The notes: generated by a model not told the origin, from the sequence alone. Shown: positions 26,524 to 35,570, numbered from the stretch's first letter. The stretch is DNA of 38,956 nucleotides from an uncultured Ectothiorhodospiraceae bacterium (GCA_947259575.1 CAMYMU010000067.1:1-38956); one strand, 5' to 3'. A program made the numbers and translations.

Positions 26524-27111
26524 ATGTCTGGCTCCACACCTACATCTAGCCAAACCGCTAATCAGTTGGCGAATCAGTTCCTTATTGCGATGCCTTCGCT
26601 GGCTGACCCTAATTTTTCTCAAACCGTGACATACATGTGCGATCACAATGAGGATGGTGCGATGGGTCTGGTTATTAACCGGCCGCTGGATCTGGATATT
26701 GAGGCGTTGTTAACACACCTTGAAATTAATGATACTCGTCGCGGTCAGGGATATATTCCGATTTACCAGGGTGGACCTGTACAGACGGAACGGGGGTTTG
26801 TCTTGCATCGCGACATTGGCCAATGGGAGGCTTCGATTCAAGTAAGCGATGATATTGCACTGACCATGTCACAGGATATTATTGAGGCCATTGCCCATGA
26901 TGAGGGGCCGAAAAATTACCTGATTACTCTCGGCTACGCAGGTTGGGGTTCAGGTCAACTCGAGGAGGAGCTAGCGGCTAATGCCTGGCTGAATGGTCCG
27001 GCTGATCCTGCCATTATTTTCGAACTACCAGTAGAACAACGCTGGAACGCAGCGGCCAAACATCTTGGCGTTGAGCTCAATAACCTTTCCAGCGACGTGG
27101 GTCACGCGTAA
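26524..27111 (+). CDS. yqgE: YqgE/AlgH family protein
   Basis: Conserved cytosolic protein of unknown biochemical function; AlgH was first named for an effect on alginate genes in Pseudomonas. It has 195 residues. The family pattern is clear: LANQFLIAMPSLADPNFSQTVTYMCDHNEDGAMGLVINRPLDL at the N-terminus, IPIYQGGPVQTERGFVLHRD in the middle, and NYLITLGYAGWGSGQLEEELAANAWL near the end. It stands directly before yqgF, as in many gammaproteobacteria. No Shine-Dalgarno sequence is visible before the ATG. Confidence 0.95.
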   Translation: MSGSTPTSSQTANQLANQFLIAMPSLADPNFSQTVTYMCDHNEDGAMGLVINRPLDLDIEALLTHLEINDTRRGQGYIPIYQGGPVQTERGFVLHRDIGQWEASIQVSDDIALTMSQDIIEAIAHDEGPKNYLITLGYAGWGSGQLEEELAANAWLNGPADPAIIFELPVEQRWNAAAKHLGVELNNLSSDVGHA

Positions 27112-27123
27112 AATCCTAGCCCT

Positions 27124-27549
27124 ATGACAGGTCGCACCCTTTTAGGCTTTGACTATGGCCGTAAACGTATTGGTATTGCCGTCGGTCAGGAGATCACCTC
27201 GACCGCCAAGGGCTTAGCCACGCTAAACACCACACCAGAAGGACCCGATTGGGCTGCCATCGACAAGCTGGTCAAAGAATGGCAACCACAACTCATCGTG
27301 GTCGGCATGCCCTCCAACATGGATGACCGACCGCATAAGCTGCATGACGAAGTGAAAGACTTTGGGAATAAGCTCGCTGAGCGTTACAATCTACCCGTTG
27401 AGTGGATTGATGAAAAACTCAGTTCTGTAGAGGCCGAACAGCAATTGTCTGGCGGCCCACAATCAAAAAAAAGGAAGCAAGATAAAGCGCAAATCGATAA
27501 ACTGGCCGCCCAGCTGATTTTGCAGTCTTATTTAAACACGAACTTATGA
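27124..27549 (+). CDS. yqgF: Putative pre-16S rRNA nuclease / Holliday junction resolvase-like RuvX
   Basis: RNase H-like fold nuclease of 141 residues; in E. coli it is implicated in 16S rRNA 5'-end maturation, and it was earlier annotated as a Holliday junction resolvase. The catalytic segments are visible: LLGFDYGRKRIGIAVG with the first aspartate, LIVVGMPSNMDD carrying the usual GxP motif, and VEWIDEKLSSVEAEQQL with the glutamate, then DKAQIDKLAAQLILQSYL with the last aspartate. Its stop overlaps the pyrR ATG by four bases (ATGA). Confidence 0.95.
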   Translation: MTGRTLLGFDYGRKRIGIAVGQEITSTAKGLATLNTTPEGPDWAAIDKLVKEWQPQLIVVGMPSNMDDRPHKLHDEVKDFGNKLAERYNLPVEWIDEKLSSVEAEQQLSGGPQSKKRKQDKAQIDKLAAQLILQSYLNTNL

Positions 27550-28052
27550 CGACATGCCCTTCTCCCAGTGAACTGATTCCCAACATGGTTGCCGAGCTCA
27601 AGACTTTATTAAAGGAGCGCGACATCAAGAATGCTTGCATGATCGGTATTCATACAGGTGGTGTCTGGCTGGCCGAAAAGCTACATAAAGAGCTGGCCAT
27701 CGACTCTGCATTGGGTACATTAAACATTACCTTTTACCGCGATGACTTCACACGAATTGGCATGCACCCACAGGTCACTCCTTCCAGTCTAGAATTTGAA
27801 GTCGAGGATCAGCACATCATCCTGGTCGATGACGTGTTACACACCGGCCGCACCATTCGCGCCGCACTCAATGAGATTTTTGACTATGGACGCCCGGCCT
27901 CAGTCATCCTGGTGACACTGGTCGACCGCAGTGGGCGAGAATTACCGATCAATGCCGACGTAACTGGTGTACAATTGGCACTCGGCCCTAATGAACAAAT
28001 CAAATTAAACGGGCCTGAGCCACTTAGTTTAGAAGTACAGGAGACTTCGTGA
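27546..28052 (+). CDS. pyrR: PyrR: uracil phosphoribosyltransferase / pyrimidine operon regulator
   Basis: A 168-residue type I phosphoribosyltransferase-fold protein. The PRPP-binding motif [18 protein letters not shown] is intact, as is [14 protein letters not shown] near the C-terminus and [15 protein letters not shown] near the N-terminus. PyrR proteins bind pyr mRNA in Gram-positive bacteria and have uracil phosphoribosyltransferase activity; in Pseudomonas pyrR lies upstream of pyrB and its regulatory role is less clear. I saw no PyrR-type attenuator in this stretch. It overlaps yqgF by 4 bases and the next gene by 4 bases (GTGA), so translation is probably coupled. Confidence 0.93.
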   Translation: MTTCPSPSELIPNMVAELKTLLKERDIKNACMIGIHTGGVWLAEKLHKELAIDSALGTLNITFYRDDFTRIGMHPQVTPSSLEFEVEDQHIILVDDVLHTGRTIRAALNEIFDYGRPASVILVTLVDRSGRELPINADVTGVQLALGPNEQIKLNGPEPLSLEVQETS

Positions 28053-30079
28053 AGCAGCAAGATATTCAATTTGATAACACCGGCAAGCTCCGCCACTTCC
28101 TTACTATTGAAGATCTTCCCCGTCAGACCCTGATAGACATTCTCGATACCGCTGAAAACTTTTCTACCGTCGGCACCCAACAGGCCAAAAAAGTCCCGTT
28201 ACTACGTGGCAAGACCATCGTTAATTTATTCTTCGAAGGCAGCACCCGAACCCGCACTACCTTTGAGCTCGCCGCCAAACGCCTGTCTGCTGATGTGCTC
28301 AACATTAATATCAATACCTCCTCAACCAGTAAGGGCGAAAGCTTGCTCGACATGCTGCGCAACCTGGAGGCAATGCATACCGATATGTTTGTTGTGCGGC
28401 ATGGTGAAAGCGGTGCGGCGCATTTTATCGCGGAACACGTCGCCCCACACATCAGTGTGATTAATGCGGGTGATGGTAGCCATGCTCATCCAACCCAGGG
28501 CATGCTGGATATGTTCACGATTCGTCGTCACAAGCAGGAATTTCAAAATTTACGTGTCGCCATTGTTGGTGACATCATGCATTCGCGCGTAGCCCGTTCC
28601 CAGATTCATGCTTTGAATCGACTCGGTGTACCGGAAGTACGTGTTGTCGGTCCACACACGCTAATACCACGCACGGCCAGCTCACTTGGTGTACATGTCT
28701 ACCACAACCTGCGTGAAGGTATTAAGGACGTCGATGTGGTGATTATGCTCCGGCTGCAAAAAGAACGCATGCAGGGTGCGATGTTACCTAGTGAAGCCGA
28801 GTATTTCTCACAGTATGGCTTAACCGAAGAAAAACTTAGCCTGGCTAAACCAGATGCGATTGTGATGCACCCCGGTCCGATTAACCGTGGAGTCGAAATT
28901 GAATCAGAAGTAGCTGATGGTCCGCAATCCGTCATCCTCGAACAAGTTACCAATGGCTTAGCTGGCTTTGTCGATCTGTGTGCGCGTTTGCGTGAACCTG
29001 GCCAGGAACACAAGGGCACGATTCTTTCAGAGACACGTGCCGCAGCGGCGAGTGGCATCACCAGCCTGTGCATGCCACCGGACACTAACCCGGTGATTGA
29101 TACACCTGCCGTTATCGAACTTATTCACCAGCGCAATGAAGAGGCCGGCTTTTGTCGCATCTATACCATGGGCGCATTAACGATGGGGCTTGCCGGCGAA
29201 CATCTCACCGAGATGGCACACTTAAAAGATGCTGGCTGTGTCGGCGTGAGCAACGTGATGAATTGCATTAATAACCCTCAAGTCTTAAGACGTGCAATGG
29301 AATATGCGGCCAGTGTCGACATGACGGTCTTCCTACACGCACAAGACTCGGGTCTTGCCAACAATGGTTGTGCACACGAAGGGGCCGTAAGTACTCGTTT
29401 AGGCTTAGCAGGCATTCCTGAAGCGGCCGAGACACAGGCAGTGGCAAACTTTCTGATGCTGGTAGAACAGACCGGCGCTCGTATTCACTTCTGTCGATTA
29501 ACCACCTCGCGGGCGATACAGATGATCAGCCGCGCAAAGTATGATGGCTTTGATCTCACCGCAGATGTCGCGGCACATCAGTTACATCTTACAGAAATGG
29601 ACATCGGTTACTTTAATAGTCAATGTCATGTACAACCACCACTACGCACACAACGTGATCGGGATGCACTACGTCAGGCCGTGGTCAACTCACAAATTGA
29701 GGCTATTTGTTCCGATCACCAACCACATGATATTGATGCCAAGCTTGCACCCTTCCCAGCTACTGAACCTGGTATCTCTGCACTCGAGACTTTATTGCCG
29801 TTAAGCTTACGATTAGTCAAAGATGGACTTTTAGATATGCCCGGCTTGATCGATCGACTATCAACGACACCGGCAGAAATACTTGGTCTCAATGCCGGCC
29901 ACTTAAGTGTTGATGCCAAGGCCGATATCACCATCTTTGATCCCGATAAGCATTGGGTGCTGAAACCACAGAACATGTTGAGTGAAGGACGTAATACGCC
30001 TTTTACCAACTGGGAACTTCAAGGTTCAGTTTACAAAACAATTTGTAATGGCCAGGTCGTCTATTCTAACGAACACTAA
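28049..30079 (+). CDS. pyrB: Fused aspartate transcarbamoylase / inactive dihydroorotase-like subunit (PyrB-PyrC')
   Basis: A 676-residue reading frame that joins two proteins normally separate. Residues 1 to about 304 are aspartate transcarbamoylase: carbamoyl-phosphate site STRTRTTFE (65-73), [37 protein letters not shown] (274-284), then [13 protein letters not shown]. From about 305 it continues as the PyrC' (PyrX) type of dihydroorotase homologue: [13 protein letters not shown], where active enzymes have an HxH metal motif and this has none; then [28 protein letters not shown] and [10 protein letters not shown] (around 553-560). PyrC' is catalytically dead but structurally needed by PyrB in Pseudomonas. 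The junction (nt about 28958-28966) lacks the final PyrB helix and the first 50 or so residues of PyrC', about 80 residues in total by memory of family lengths. Start is GTG, overlapping pyrR. A deletion, real or in the assembly, is the simplest cause. Confidence 0.88.
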   Translation: MKQQDIQFDNTGKLRHFLTIEDLPRQTLIDILDTAENFSTVGTQQAKKVPLLRGKTIVNLFFEGSTRTRTTFELAAKRLSADVLNININTSSTSKGESLLDMLRNLEAMHTDMFVVRHGESGAAHFIAEHVAPHISVINAGDGSHAHPTQGMLDMFTIRRHKQEFQNLRVAIVGDIMHSRVARSQIHALNRLGVPEVRVVGPHTLIPRTASSLGVHVYHNLREGIKDVDVVIMLRLQKERMQGAMLPSEAEYFSQYGLTEEKLSLAKPDAIVMHPGPINRGVEIESEVADGPQSVILEQVTNGLAGFVDLCARLREPGQEHKGTILSETRAAAASGITSLCMPPDTNPVIDTPAVIELIHQRNEEAGFCRIYTMGALTMGLAGEHLTEMAHLKDAGCVGVSNVMNCINNPQVLRRAMEYAASVDMTVFLHAQDSGLANNGCAHEGAVSTRLGLAGIPEAAETQAVANFLMLVEQTGARIHFCRLTTSRAIQMISRAKYDGFDLTADVAAHQLHLTEMDIGYFNSQCHVQPPLRTQRDRDALRQAVVNSQIEAICSDHQPHDIDAKLAPFPATEPGISALETLLPLSLRLVKDGLLDMPGLIDRLSTTPAEILGLNAGHLSVDAKADITIFDPDKHWVLKPQNMLSEGRNTPFTNWELQGSVYKTICNGQVVYSNEH

Positions 30080-30088
30080 TTTAAAACT

Positions 30089-30970
30089 ATGAACCAAACA
30101 GCTACAAAACCACACCGCGATACTATCGTTTGCGAACAGGCAGAAATTCTTTGCCATGATGCCTTTGAAGGGGAGCAATATATTTTACGCATCCAGGCAC
30201 CTGAAATAGCCAGACGCGCTCTAGCAGGTAGCTTTGTACATATTCAATGCGATCCATCGTTGCCCATGCGCAGACCTATTTCGATTATGCGCGTTGATGC
30301 CAAAGCCGGTTGGGTAGAACTATTATATAAAGTCTTCGGCCATGGCACCGCGCTATTAGCCAAACGACAAGTTGGTGAACAACTGGATCTGTTTGGCCCC
30401 ATTGGCGTGCCGTTTGTAATTCACGAGAATAAAACAAGACCATTACTCATAGGTGGTGGTGTAGGCATTCCGCCCATGATCTTTGTCGCCGACGAGCTCA
30501 AGACACAAAAGCAATACACACCGTTTGTGATCATGGGTTCGGAAGTGCCGTTCCCGTTTAAAAGCAAACCATCGACCGTCATTGTCCCAGGCCAACCTGA
30601 TGGGGTCATCGGCTGCATGCCCCTGCTCGAAGATTGGGGCATCGCTTCACGACTAACATCAAAACAAGGCTACCCAGGTTGCTTCGATGGTTACGTTACA
30701 GATTTGGCTAAACACTATCTTGATGCACTGAATGATGAACAACGACAGGAAGTCGAGATTTTCAGCTGCGGCCCTACTGTCATGTTGGAGGCCGTCGCCA
30801 AACTTGCAAAAGAATATGAACTACCTTGCCAGGTATCACTAGAAGAGCACATGGCATGTGCCGTCGGTGGTTGTGCCGGTTGTGTAGTTGAAGTTAAAAC
30901 AGAAAATGGCCCTGCAATGAAGCGCGTGTGCGTTGATGGGCCGGTGTTTGATGCTTATTCAGTATTCTAG
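30089..30970 (+). CDS. PyrK-like iron-sulfur flavoprotein (dihydroorotate dehydrogenase electron-transfer subunit type)
   Basis: A 293-residue ferredoxin-reductase-like protein with the PyrK layout: a flavin-binding barrel with RRPISIMRV near 60, a nucleotide-binding domain with GGGVGIPPMIFVADEL near 125 and FSCGPTVMLEAVAKLA near 225-240, and a C-terminal [2Fe-2S] motif with Cys257, Cys262, Cys265 and Cys281 (CAVGGCAGC then a cysteine 16 residues on). In Gram-positive class 1B dihydroorotate dehydrogenases PyrK passes electrons from PyrD to NAD. It follows pyrB-pyrC' by 9 bases, which supports a pyrimidine role, but no pyrD is in the window and most gammaproteobacteria use a quinone-linked PyrD without PyrK. 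Another reductase partner is therefore possible. No Shine-Dalgarno sequence precedes the ATG. Confidence 0.85.
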   Translation: MNQTATKPHRDTIVCEQAEILCHDAFEGEQYILRIQAPEIARRALAGSFVHIQCDPSLPMRRPISIMRVDAKAGWVELLYKVFGHGTALLAKRQVGEQLDLFGPIGVPFVIHENKTRPLLIGGGVGIPPMIFVADELKTQKQYTPFVIMGSEVPFPFKSKPSTVIVPGQPDGVIGCMPLLEDWGIASRLTSKQGYPGCFDGYVTDLAKHYLDALNDEQRQEVEIFSCGPTVMLEAVAKLAKEYELPCQVSLEEHMACAVGGCAGCVVEVKTENGPAMKRVCVDGPVFDAYSVF

Positions 30971-31565
30971 TTTTATTTCTTTTTCATCCCACTGGGACGA
31001 GTCCCTTTTCATTGTTTCTAAATTTGCGTTTTTTCGCTCTCGCCGAGAGCGACCTACTTTCTTGTATCGACAAGAAAGTAGGCAAAGAAACTCCTCCCCA
31101 GCGCCAGCCAAACGTTCGCGGCTTATTGGCTTACTCAGTGAAACTTTGTGATTCGCCCTCCTTGGCTCATCACAAAGGCTCGGCGTCCTGCCTCACCCCA
31201 TTCGGGTTTCACCTGCGTTTAGCCAAACGCCTCTCACGGCCGCGCAAGGGGATTATCCCCTGAGCAGGCACTGAGAAATAATTCTAGGTCTGTAACTCTA
31301 ACCTTGATGTGAGTAAAAATGCTCCATGCGCTGGCTACGAGAAAAAATTGGCTGCAACGCAAGTAAGGCCCGCAGGGGCGAGCTAGGGAAGGCGAGCCTG
31401 CGTGCTGAGGCAGGAGGCCGAATCGCGCAGCCTTACTGAGTACTGCCAATTTATTCGAGCGATTAGCCTAGCGCGGAGTGTCTTTTTTCTTTCGTCTCTT
31501 TCTTTTTGGACAGGCAAAAAGAAAGGGACTCGCTTCAGTGAAGCGAAATAGAAATAAAAAAAGAA
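30971..31565. mobile_element. MITE-like non-coding element with imperfect terminal inverted repeats
   Basis: This ~595-base stretch fills the gap between two convergent genes, starting at the first base after one stop codon and ending 6 bases from the other. Its ends are inverted repeats of about 39 bases (30971-31010 and 31521-31560), with identical outer TTTTATTTCT and inner CGAGTCCCTTT and a central hairpin that differs by compensatory changes. Inside are a perfect 13-bp hairpin CCTACTTTCTTGT/ACAAGAAAGTAGG (31053-31065 / 31070-31082), a palindrome CGCTCTCG C CGAGAGCG (31035-31051), a 10-bp hairpin (31499-31508 / 31515-31524), CTTTGTGAT/ATCACAAAG, and a nested AATTGGC...GCCAATT arrangement at about 31345-31455. 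No credible coding frame. No transposase or clear target-site duplication was found. Confidence 0.7.
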
Positions 31566-31571
31566 AAAACC

Positions 31572-32696
31572 TTAATCCGTTTCCTGAATAGTAATCCCAT
31601 CTAAGCCTGAAGAAATGGCATCGGCATCACCTTTTGATTCACCGAGTTTGATCATCAAACGTAGTTCATTTGCAGAGTCAGCATGATTGATTGCATCTTC
31701 ATAGGTGATCTTACCGTCACGGTATAATTCGTAAAGGGCCTGGTCAAAAGTCTGCATACCATTTTGGCGTGACTTGGACATGAGTTCTTTCAAGGTATGA
31801 ACTTCACCTTTTTTAATCATGTCTGATGCGAGTGGGGTGTTAATCAGAATTTCAGCGCAAAGGACACGACTCTGACCATCAGGTGCAGGTATTAATTGCT
31901 GTGCAACAATCGCCTTCAAGTTTAGCGACAAGTCCATCAACAACTGGTTACGACGATCATCAGGGAAGAAGTTAATAATCCGGTCCATTGCCTGGTTAGC
32001 ATTATTCGCGTGCAAGGTCGCCAGGCACAGGTGACCGGTTTCCGCAAAGGCAATCGCATGATCCATGGTATCGCGAGATCGAATCTCACCAATCAGGATC
32101 ACATCTGGCGCCTGTCGCAAAGTATTCTTCAAGGCAATTTCAAAGGTTTCAGTATCCAGACCCACTTCACGTTGAGTAACGATACAACCTTCATGTTGGT
32201 GGATATATTCAATTGGGTCTTCGATAGAAATAATATGACCCGTACTGTTTTTATTTCGATAACCAATCATCGAGGCAAGCGAAGTCGATTTACCTGAACC
32301 CGTCGCGCCTACAAATAACACCAGACCACGTTTGGTCATGGCCAGGTCGCGCAGGATCGGTGGCAGTGATAATTCTTCTATCGTTGGAATCTTGGTTTCA
32401 ATTTTACGCAGCACCATGCCGGCATGGTTTCGTTGTTGAAAGGCACTGACACGGAAACGACCAATGCCGGATGCTGAAATCGCGAAATTACACTCACGCG
32501 AACTATCAAATTCCTGGCGTTGCTCGGGCGACATGATCGAGTAAACGATTTCACGTGCCTGTGAAGGCGTAAGCGTCGCCTGGGTAACAGGATTGACCTT
32601 ACCGTTCACTTTTAAGCTAGGCGCAACACCGGCTGTAATAAATAAATCTGACGCCTTCTTGTGCACCATTAATTTAAGCAGTGAATTAAAGTCCAT
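31572..32696 (-). CDS. pilU: Type IV pilus retraction ATPase PilU
   Basis: Secretion-type AAA ATPase of 374 residues that assists PilT in pulling back type IV pili. Motifs: LLKLMVHKKASDLFITAGVAPSLKVNG at the N-terminus, Walker A GATGSGKST (130-138), Asp box HIISIEDPIEYIHQHEGCIVTQREVGLDT, Walker B VILIGEIRSRDTM, and the His box TGHLCLATLHANNANQAMDR. The GDADAISSGLDGITIQETD tail extends beyond PilT length, which is typical of PilU. It lies 36 bases after pilT on the same strand, so the two are cotranscribed. Confidence 0.95.
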   Translation of the reverse strand: MDFNSLLKLMVHKKASDLFITAGVAPSLKVNGKVNPVTQATLTPSQAREIVYSIMSPEQRQEFDSSRECNFAISASGIGRFRVSAFQQRNHAGMVLRKIETKIPTIEELSLPPILRDLAMTKRGLVLFVGATGSGKSTSLASMIGYRNKNSTGHIISIEDPIEYIHQHEGCIVTQREVGLDTETFEIALKNTLRQAPDVILIGEIRSRDTMDHAIAFAETGHLCLATLHANNANQAMDRIINFFPDDRRNQLLMDLSLNLKAIVAQQLIPAPDGQSRVLCAEILINTPLASDMIKKGEVHTLKELMSKSRQNGMQTFDQALYELYRDGKITYEDAINHADSANELRLMIKLGESKGDADAISSGLDGITIQETD

Positions 32697-32732
32697 ATAT
32701 CTACCTGTTTATTTCGTTGTACAACTATCGGC

Positions 32733-33770
32733 TTATTCGAAATCGTCTTTATTCGCCGCACGCATCTTGGCATCTTGCTTACTGATCACGCCACGTTGTA
32801 ATAGATCTTGCAAACACTGATCAAGTGTCTGCATACCAAACTGTTGGCCCGTCTGGATCGCTGAATACATCTGCGCAACCTTATCTTCACGAATCAGGTT
32901 TCGAATCGCCGGGGTACCGATCATGATTTCATGTGCCGCAACACGACCGCCACCAATGCGCTTCAAGAGTGTTTGCGCAATTACCGCTCGCAACGACTCA
33001 GATAGCATTGAACGCACCATACCTTTTTCTGCTGCAGGGAACACGTCGATAATACGGTCAATGGTCTTGGCTGCAGAACTGGTATGTAAAGTACCAAATA
33101 CTAAGTGTCCCGTTTCCGCTGCACTTAAGGCAAGTCGAATCGTCTCAAGGTCACGCATCTCACCGACCAGTACGATATCCGGGTCTTCACGTAGTGCCGA
33201 GCGAAGCGCCTCGCTAAATCCAAGTGTGTCACGGTGTACCTCACGCTGGTTAACCAGACATTTTTTACTCTCGTGAACAAATTCGATAGGGTCTTCGATA
33301 GTAAGGATGTGGCCGTGTTCGCTCTCATTTTTATAATCAACCATCGCTGCTAGTGTCGTGGATTTACCTGAACCGGTTGGCCCGGTCACTAACACGATGC
33401 CACGCGGTTGGTCGGAGATATCTTTGAACACCGCCGGGCAACCCAACTCTTCCAGAGTGAGGATTTTCGATGGAATGGTTCTAAATACTGCGCCCGCTCC
33501 GCGATTGTGATTAAAGGCATTTACACGGAAGCGAGCAATTTCTGGAATCTCAAATGAAAAATCGGTTTCGAAGTATTCTTCAAAATCCTTACGCTGCTTA
33601 TCATTCATGATGTCATATATCAACGCATGCACAGTTTTGTGCTCCAAAGGCGGAACGTTGATACGGCGCACATCACCATCCACCCGAATCATCGGTGGCA
33701 GGCCAGCTGATAAGTGTAAATCTGAAGCTTTGTTTTTAACGCTGAAGGCGAGTAGTTCTGTAATATCCAT
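32733..33770 (-). CDS. pilT: Type IV pilus retraction ATPase PilT
   Basis: Hexameric motor that depolymerises pili for twitching; 345 residues. Motifs: MDITELLAFSVKNKASDLHLSAGLPPMIRVDGDVRRI, Walker A GPTGSGKST (130-138), HILTIEDPIEFVHESKKCLVNQREV, Walker B IVLVGEMRDLETI, His box TGHLVFGTLHTSSAAKTIDRIIDVFP, and the C-terminal AIRNLIRE signature that marks PilT and is needed for retraction. The gene is divergent from yggS. Its product is the likely endpoint of the Pil-Chp signalling operon that lies about 11 kb away. Confidence 0.97.
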   Translation of the reverse strand: MDITELLAFSVKNKASDLHLSAGLPPMIRVDGDVRRINVPPLEHKTVHALIYDIMNDKQRKDFEEYFETDFSFEIPEIARFRVNAFNHNRGAGAVFRTIPSKILTLEELGCPAVFKDISDQPRGIVLVTGPTGSGKSTTLAAMVDYKNESEHGHILTIEDPIEFVHESKKCLVNQREVHRDTLGFSEALRSALREDPDIVLVGEMRDLETIRLALSAAETGHLVFGTLHTSSAAKTIDRIIDVFPAAEKGMVRSMLSESLRAVIAQTLLKRIGGGRVAAHEIMIGTPAIRNLIREDKVAQMYSAIQTGQQFGMQTLDQCLQDLLQRGVISKQDAKMRAANKDDFE

Positions 33771-33793
33771 TTGGATCCCGCTATTAATTCCTG

Positions 33794-33823
33794 TTTATCA
33801 CGTTAGTGTATATCGGTTTTCAA
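33794..33823 (-). promoter_or_regulatory. Candidate sigma70 promoter for pilT-pilU
   Basis: On the minus strand TTGAAA (plus 33818-33823) matches five of six -35 positions, and GATAAA (plus 33794-33799) matches four of six -10 positions, 18 bases apart. It would give a leader of about 15 bases before the pilT ATG. Confidence 0.35.
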
Positions 33824-33875
33824 GTGTTATTCTAAACCCTTACTTTAATGCAAATTCGTGAATAGCGCACACTCT

Positions 33876-34571
33876 ATGGCCAATATTGCTCAACAACTAG
33901 ACACTGTACGACAACGTATCGCAACTGCAGCAACCAAAGCAGGTCGGAATGCTGATGACATTCAACTGCTGGCAGTCAGTAAAACCCGTCCTGCTGAAGA
34001 TCTGCTAGAAGCCATCGAAGCAGGGCAAACTCGCTTTGGAGAAAACTATCTCCAGGAGGCCCTCGAGAAAATAGCTGCGCTTTCAAATCAAGCCTGCGAG
34101 TGGCACTTTATCGGCCCTTGCCAGAGCAATAAAACCGCAGCCCTCGCCCAACATTTTGACTGGGTACACAGTGTCGATAGATTAAAAATAGCACAAAGAC
34201 TGAGCGATCAACGTCAAAGCAGCCCGGATAGCCAAAATGAACGCTTAAATATTTGCCTGCAAATCAATACCAGTGGCGAGCAAAGCAAGTCAGGTATTGC
34301 CCCAGAACAATTGGAAGAACTGGCCAGCGCAGTAGCTTGCTTACCCGGGATCAGGCTACGAGGGCTGATGACTATCCCTGCAGCCTCAGCTGACTTTGGA
34401 CAACAAAGAACACCTTTTCGGCTCATGAAACAGCTATTTGATGCATTGAACGAAAAAGGCTACGAACTGGACACCTTGTCGATGGGTATGAGTAATGACC
34501 TGGAAGCCGCGATCATGGAAGGAGCTACCATTGTACGCATCGGCACCGCTATCTTTGGGGCTAGAACCTAG
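33876..34571 (+). CDS. yggS: YggS family PLP homeostasis protein
   Basis: A 231-residue alanine-racemase-fold protein that binds pyridoxal phosphate and keeps free PLP in balance; no enzyme activity is established. The PLP lysine is Lys36 in LLAVSKTRP, followed by the hallmark RFGENYLQEALEKI, WHFIGPCQSNKTAALAQHFDWVHSVDRLKIAQRL, LQINTSGEQSKSGI, LRGLMTIPA and SMGMSNDLEAAIMEGATIVRIGTAIFG. The frame is open from a GTG at 33858, six codons earlier. I chose the ATG at 33876 because MANIAQQLDTVRQRI matches the family N-terminus; neither start has a strong Shine-Dalgarno sequence. Confidence 0.93.
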   Translation: MANIAQQLDTVRQRIATAATKAGRNADDIQLLAVSKTRPAEDLLEAIEAGQTRFGENYLQEALEKIAALSNQACEWHFIGPCQSNKTAALAQHFDWVHSVDRLKIAQRLSDQRQSSPDSQNERLNICLQINTSGEQSKSGIAPEQLEELASAVACLPGIRLRGLMTIPAASADFGQQRTPFRLMKQLFDALNEKGYELDTLSMGMSNDLEAAIMEGATIVRIGTAIFGART

Positions 34572-34647
34572 CTGGAAAGTGACTTATTAGAAACTGCCTG
34601 TTAAGTTAAGACACCCAGGGACTTCACAAAATCCGGGACAAAGCAAT

Positions 34648-35463
34648 ATGGAAAATATCAACATCGGCTTTATCGGCGCTGGCAACATGGCCACGGCACT
34701 CATTGGTGGTCTATGTAAAAGCGGCTTCGCCGGTGAACGACTTTATGTCTCTGACCGGGACGAAAATAAAATGTTGCCTTTGTCCAACACTTTCCAGATT
34801 AACACATGTGCTTCCAATCAGACGCTCATCGATGAGTGTCAGGTTGTAGTGCTCGCGGTCAAACCCCAGGCCATGCATGAGGTAATCAGCGAGCTAGAAA
34901 TTGGTAATAGCAAACGTTTATATCTGAGCATTGCCGCCGGGATCCCTACTGATCATCTACGTAACTGGTTTGGGCAGGACGTTGCCCTGGTCCGAGCTAT
35001 GCCCAACACACCAGCCCTGGTGCAAACCGGGGCGACCGGTTTATATGCGAATCAGGCCGTAACGCAAGAGCAACAACAAATTGCAGAAGATATTATGGCC
35101 GCCATTGGAATCGCCCTTTGGGTGGAGAAAGAATCGCAACTCGATGCGGTAACTGCACTTTCAGGCAGTGGCCCTGCCTATTTTTTCTACATGATGGAAG
35201 CCATGGAACAAGCCGGCAAAGAAATGGGGCTTAACGATGATCTGGTACATAAGCTCACTTTGCAAACGGCACTGGGTGCCGCCAAGCTTGCGCAATCTGC
35301 TACCGAAAGCCCTGCCCAGCTTCGTAAACGTGTGACATCACCAGGCGGCACGACAGAAGCAGCAATTAACCATATGCAATCAGAAAATGGACTGAATATA
35401 ATTAAACAGGCTGTCCTGGAAGCCAAACAGCGCTCCGAAGAACTCGCCAAAGAGCTTGGCTAA
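34648..35463 (+). CDS. proC: Pyrroline-5-carboxylate reductase
   Basis: NAD(P)H-dependent last enzyme of proline synthesis; 271 residues. The Rossmann start INIGFIGAGNMATALIGGL is followed by VLAVKPQAMHEVI, RAMPNTPALVQTGATGLYAN, and the family signature VTALSGSGPAYFFYMMEAMEQAG, then LAQSATESPAQLRKRVTSPGGTTEAAI, which binds the substrate. It follows yggS by 76 bases and precedes yggT, a conserved gene order in gammaproteobacteria. Confidence 0.97.
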   Translation: MENINIGFIGAGNMATALIGGLCKSGFAGERLYVSDRDENKMLPLSNTFQINTCASNQTLIDECQVVVLAVKPQAMHEVISELEIGNSKRLYLSIAAGIPTDHLRNWFGQDVALVRAMPNTPALVQTGATGLYANQAVTQEQQQIAEDIMAAIGIALWVEKESQLDAVTALSGSGPAYFFYMMEAMEQAGKEMGLNDDLVHKLTLQTALGAAKLAQSATESPAQLRKRVTSPGGTTEAAINHMQSENGLNIIKQAVLEAKQRSEELAKELG

Positions 35464-35570
35464 AATGGCCTTAGCTCAAAATGGCTTTGGATTAAATCGG
35501 TGCTTGAATAAATGAGCATCGGCCACAGACATATAATAATCAGCCGCACAATTTAAAAGGGGAAAGGCAA

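Noticed and set aside
31012-31263. Open frames of 70-83 codons inside the 30971-31565 element
   Set aside because: They run through palindromes, have no ribosome-binding site and no recognisable protein features; the stretch is better explained as non-coding repeat.
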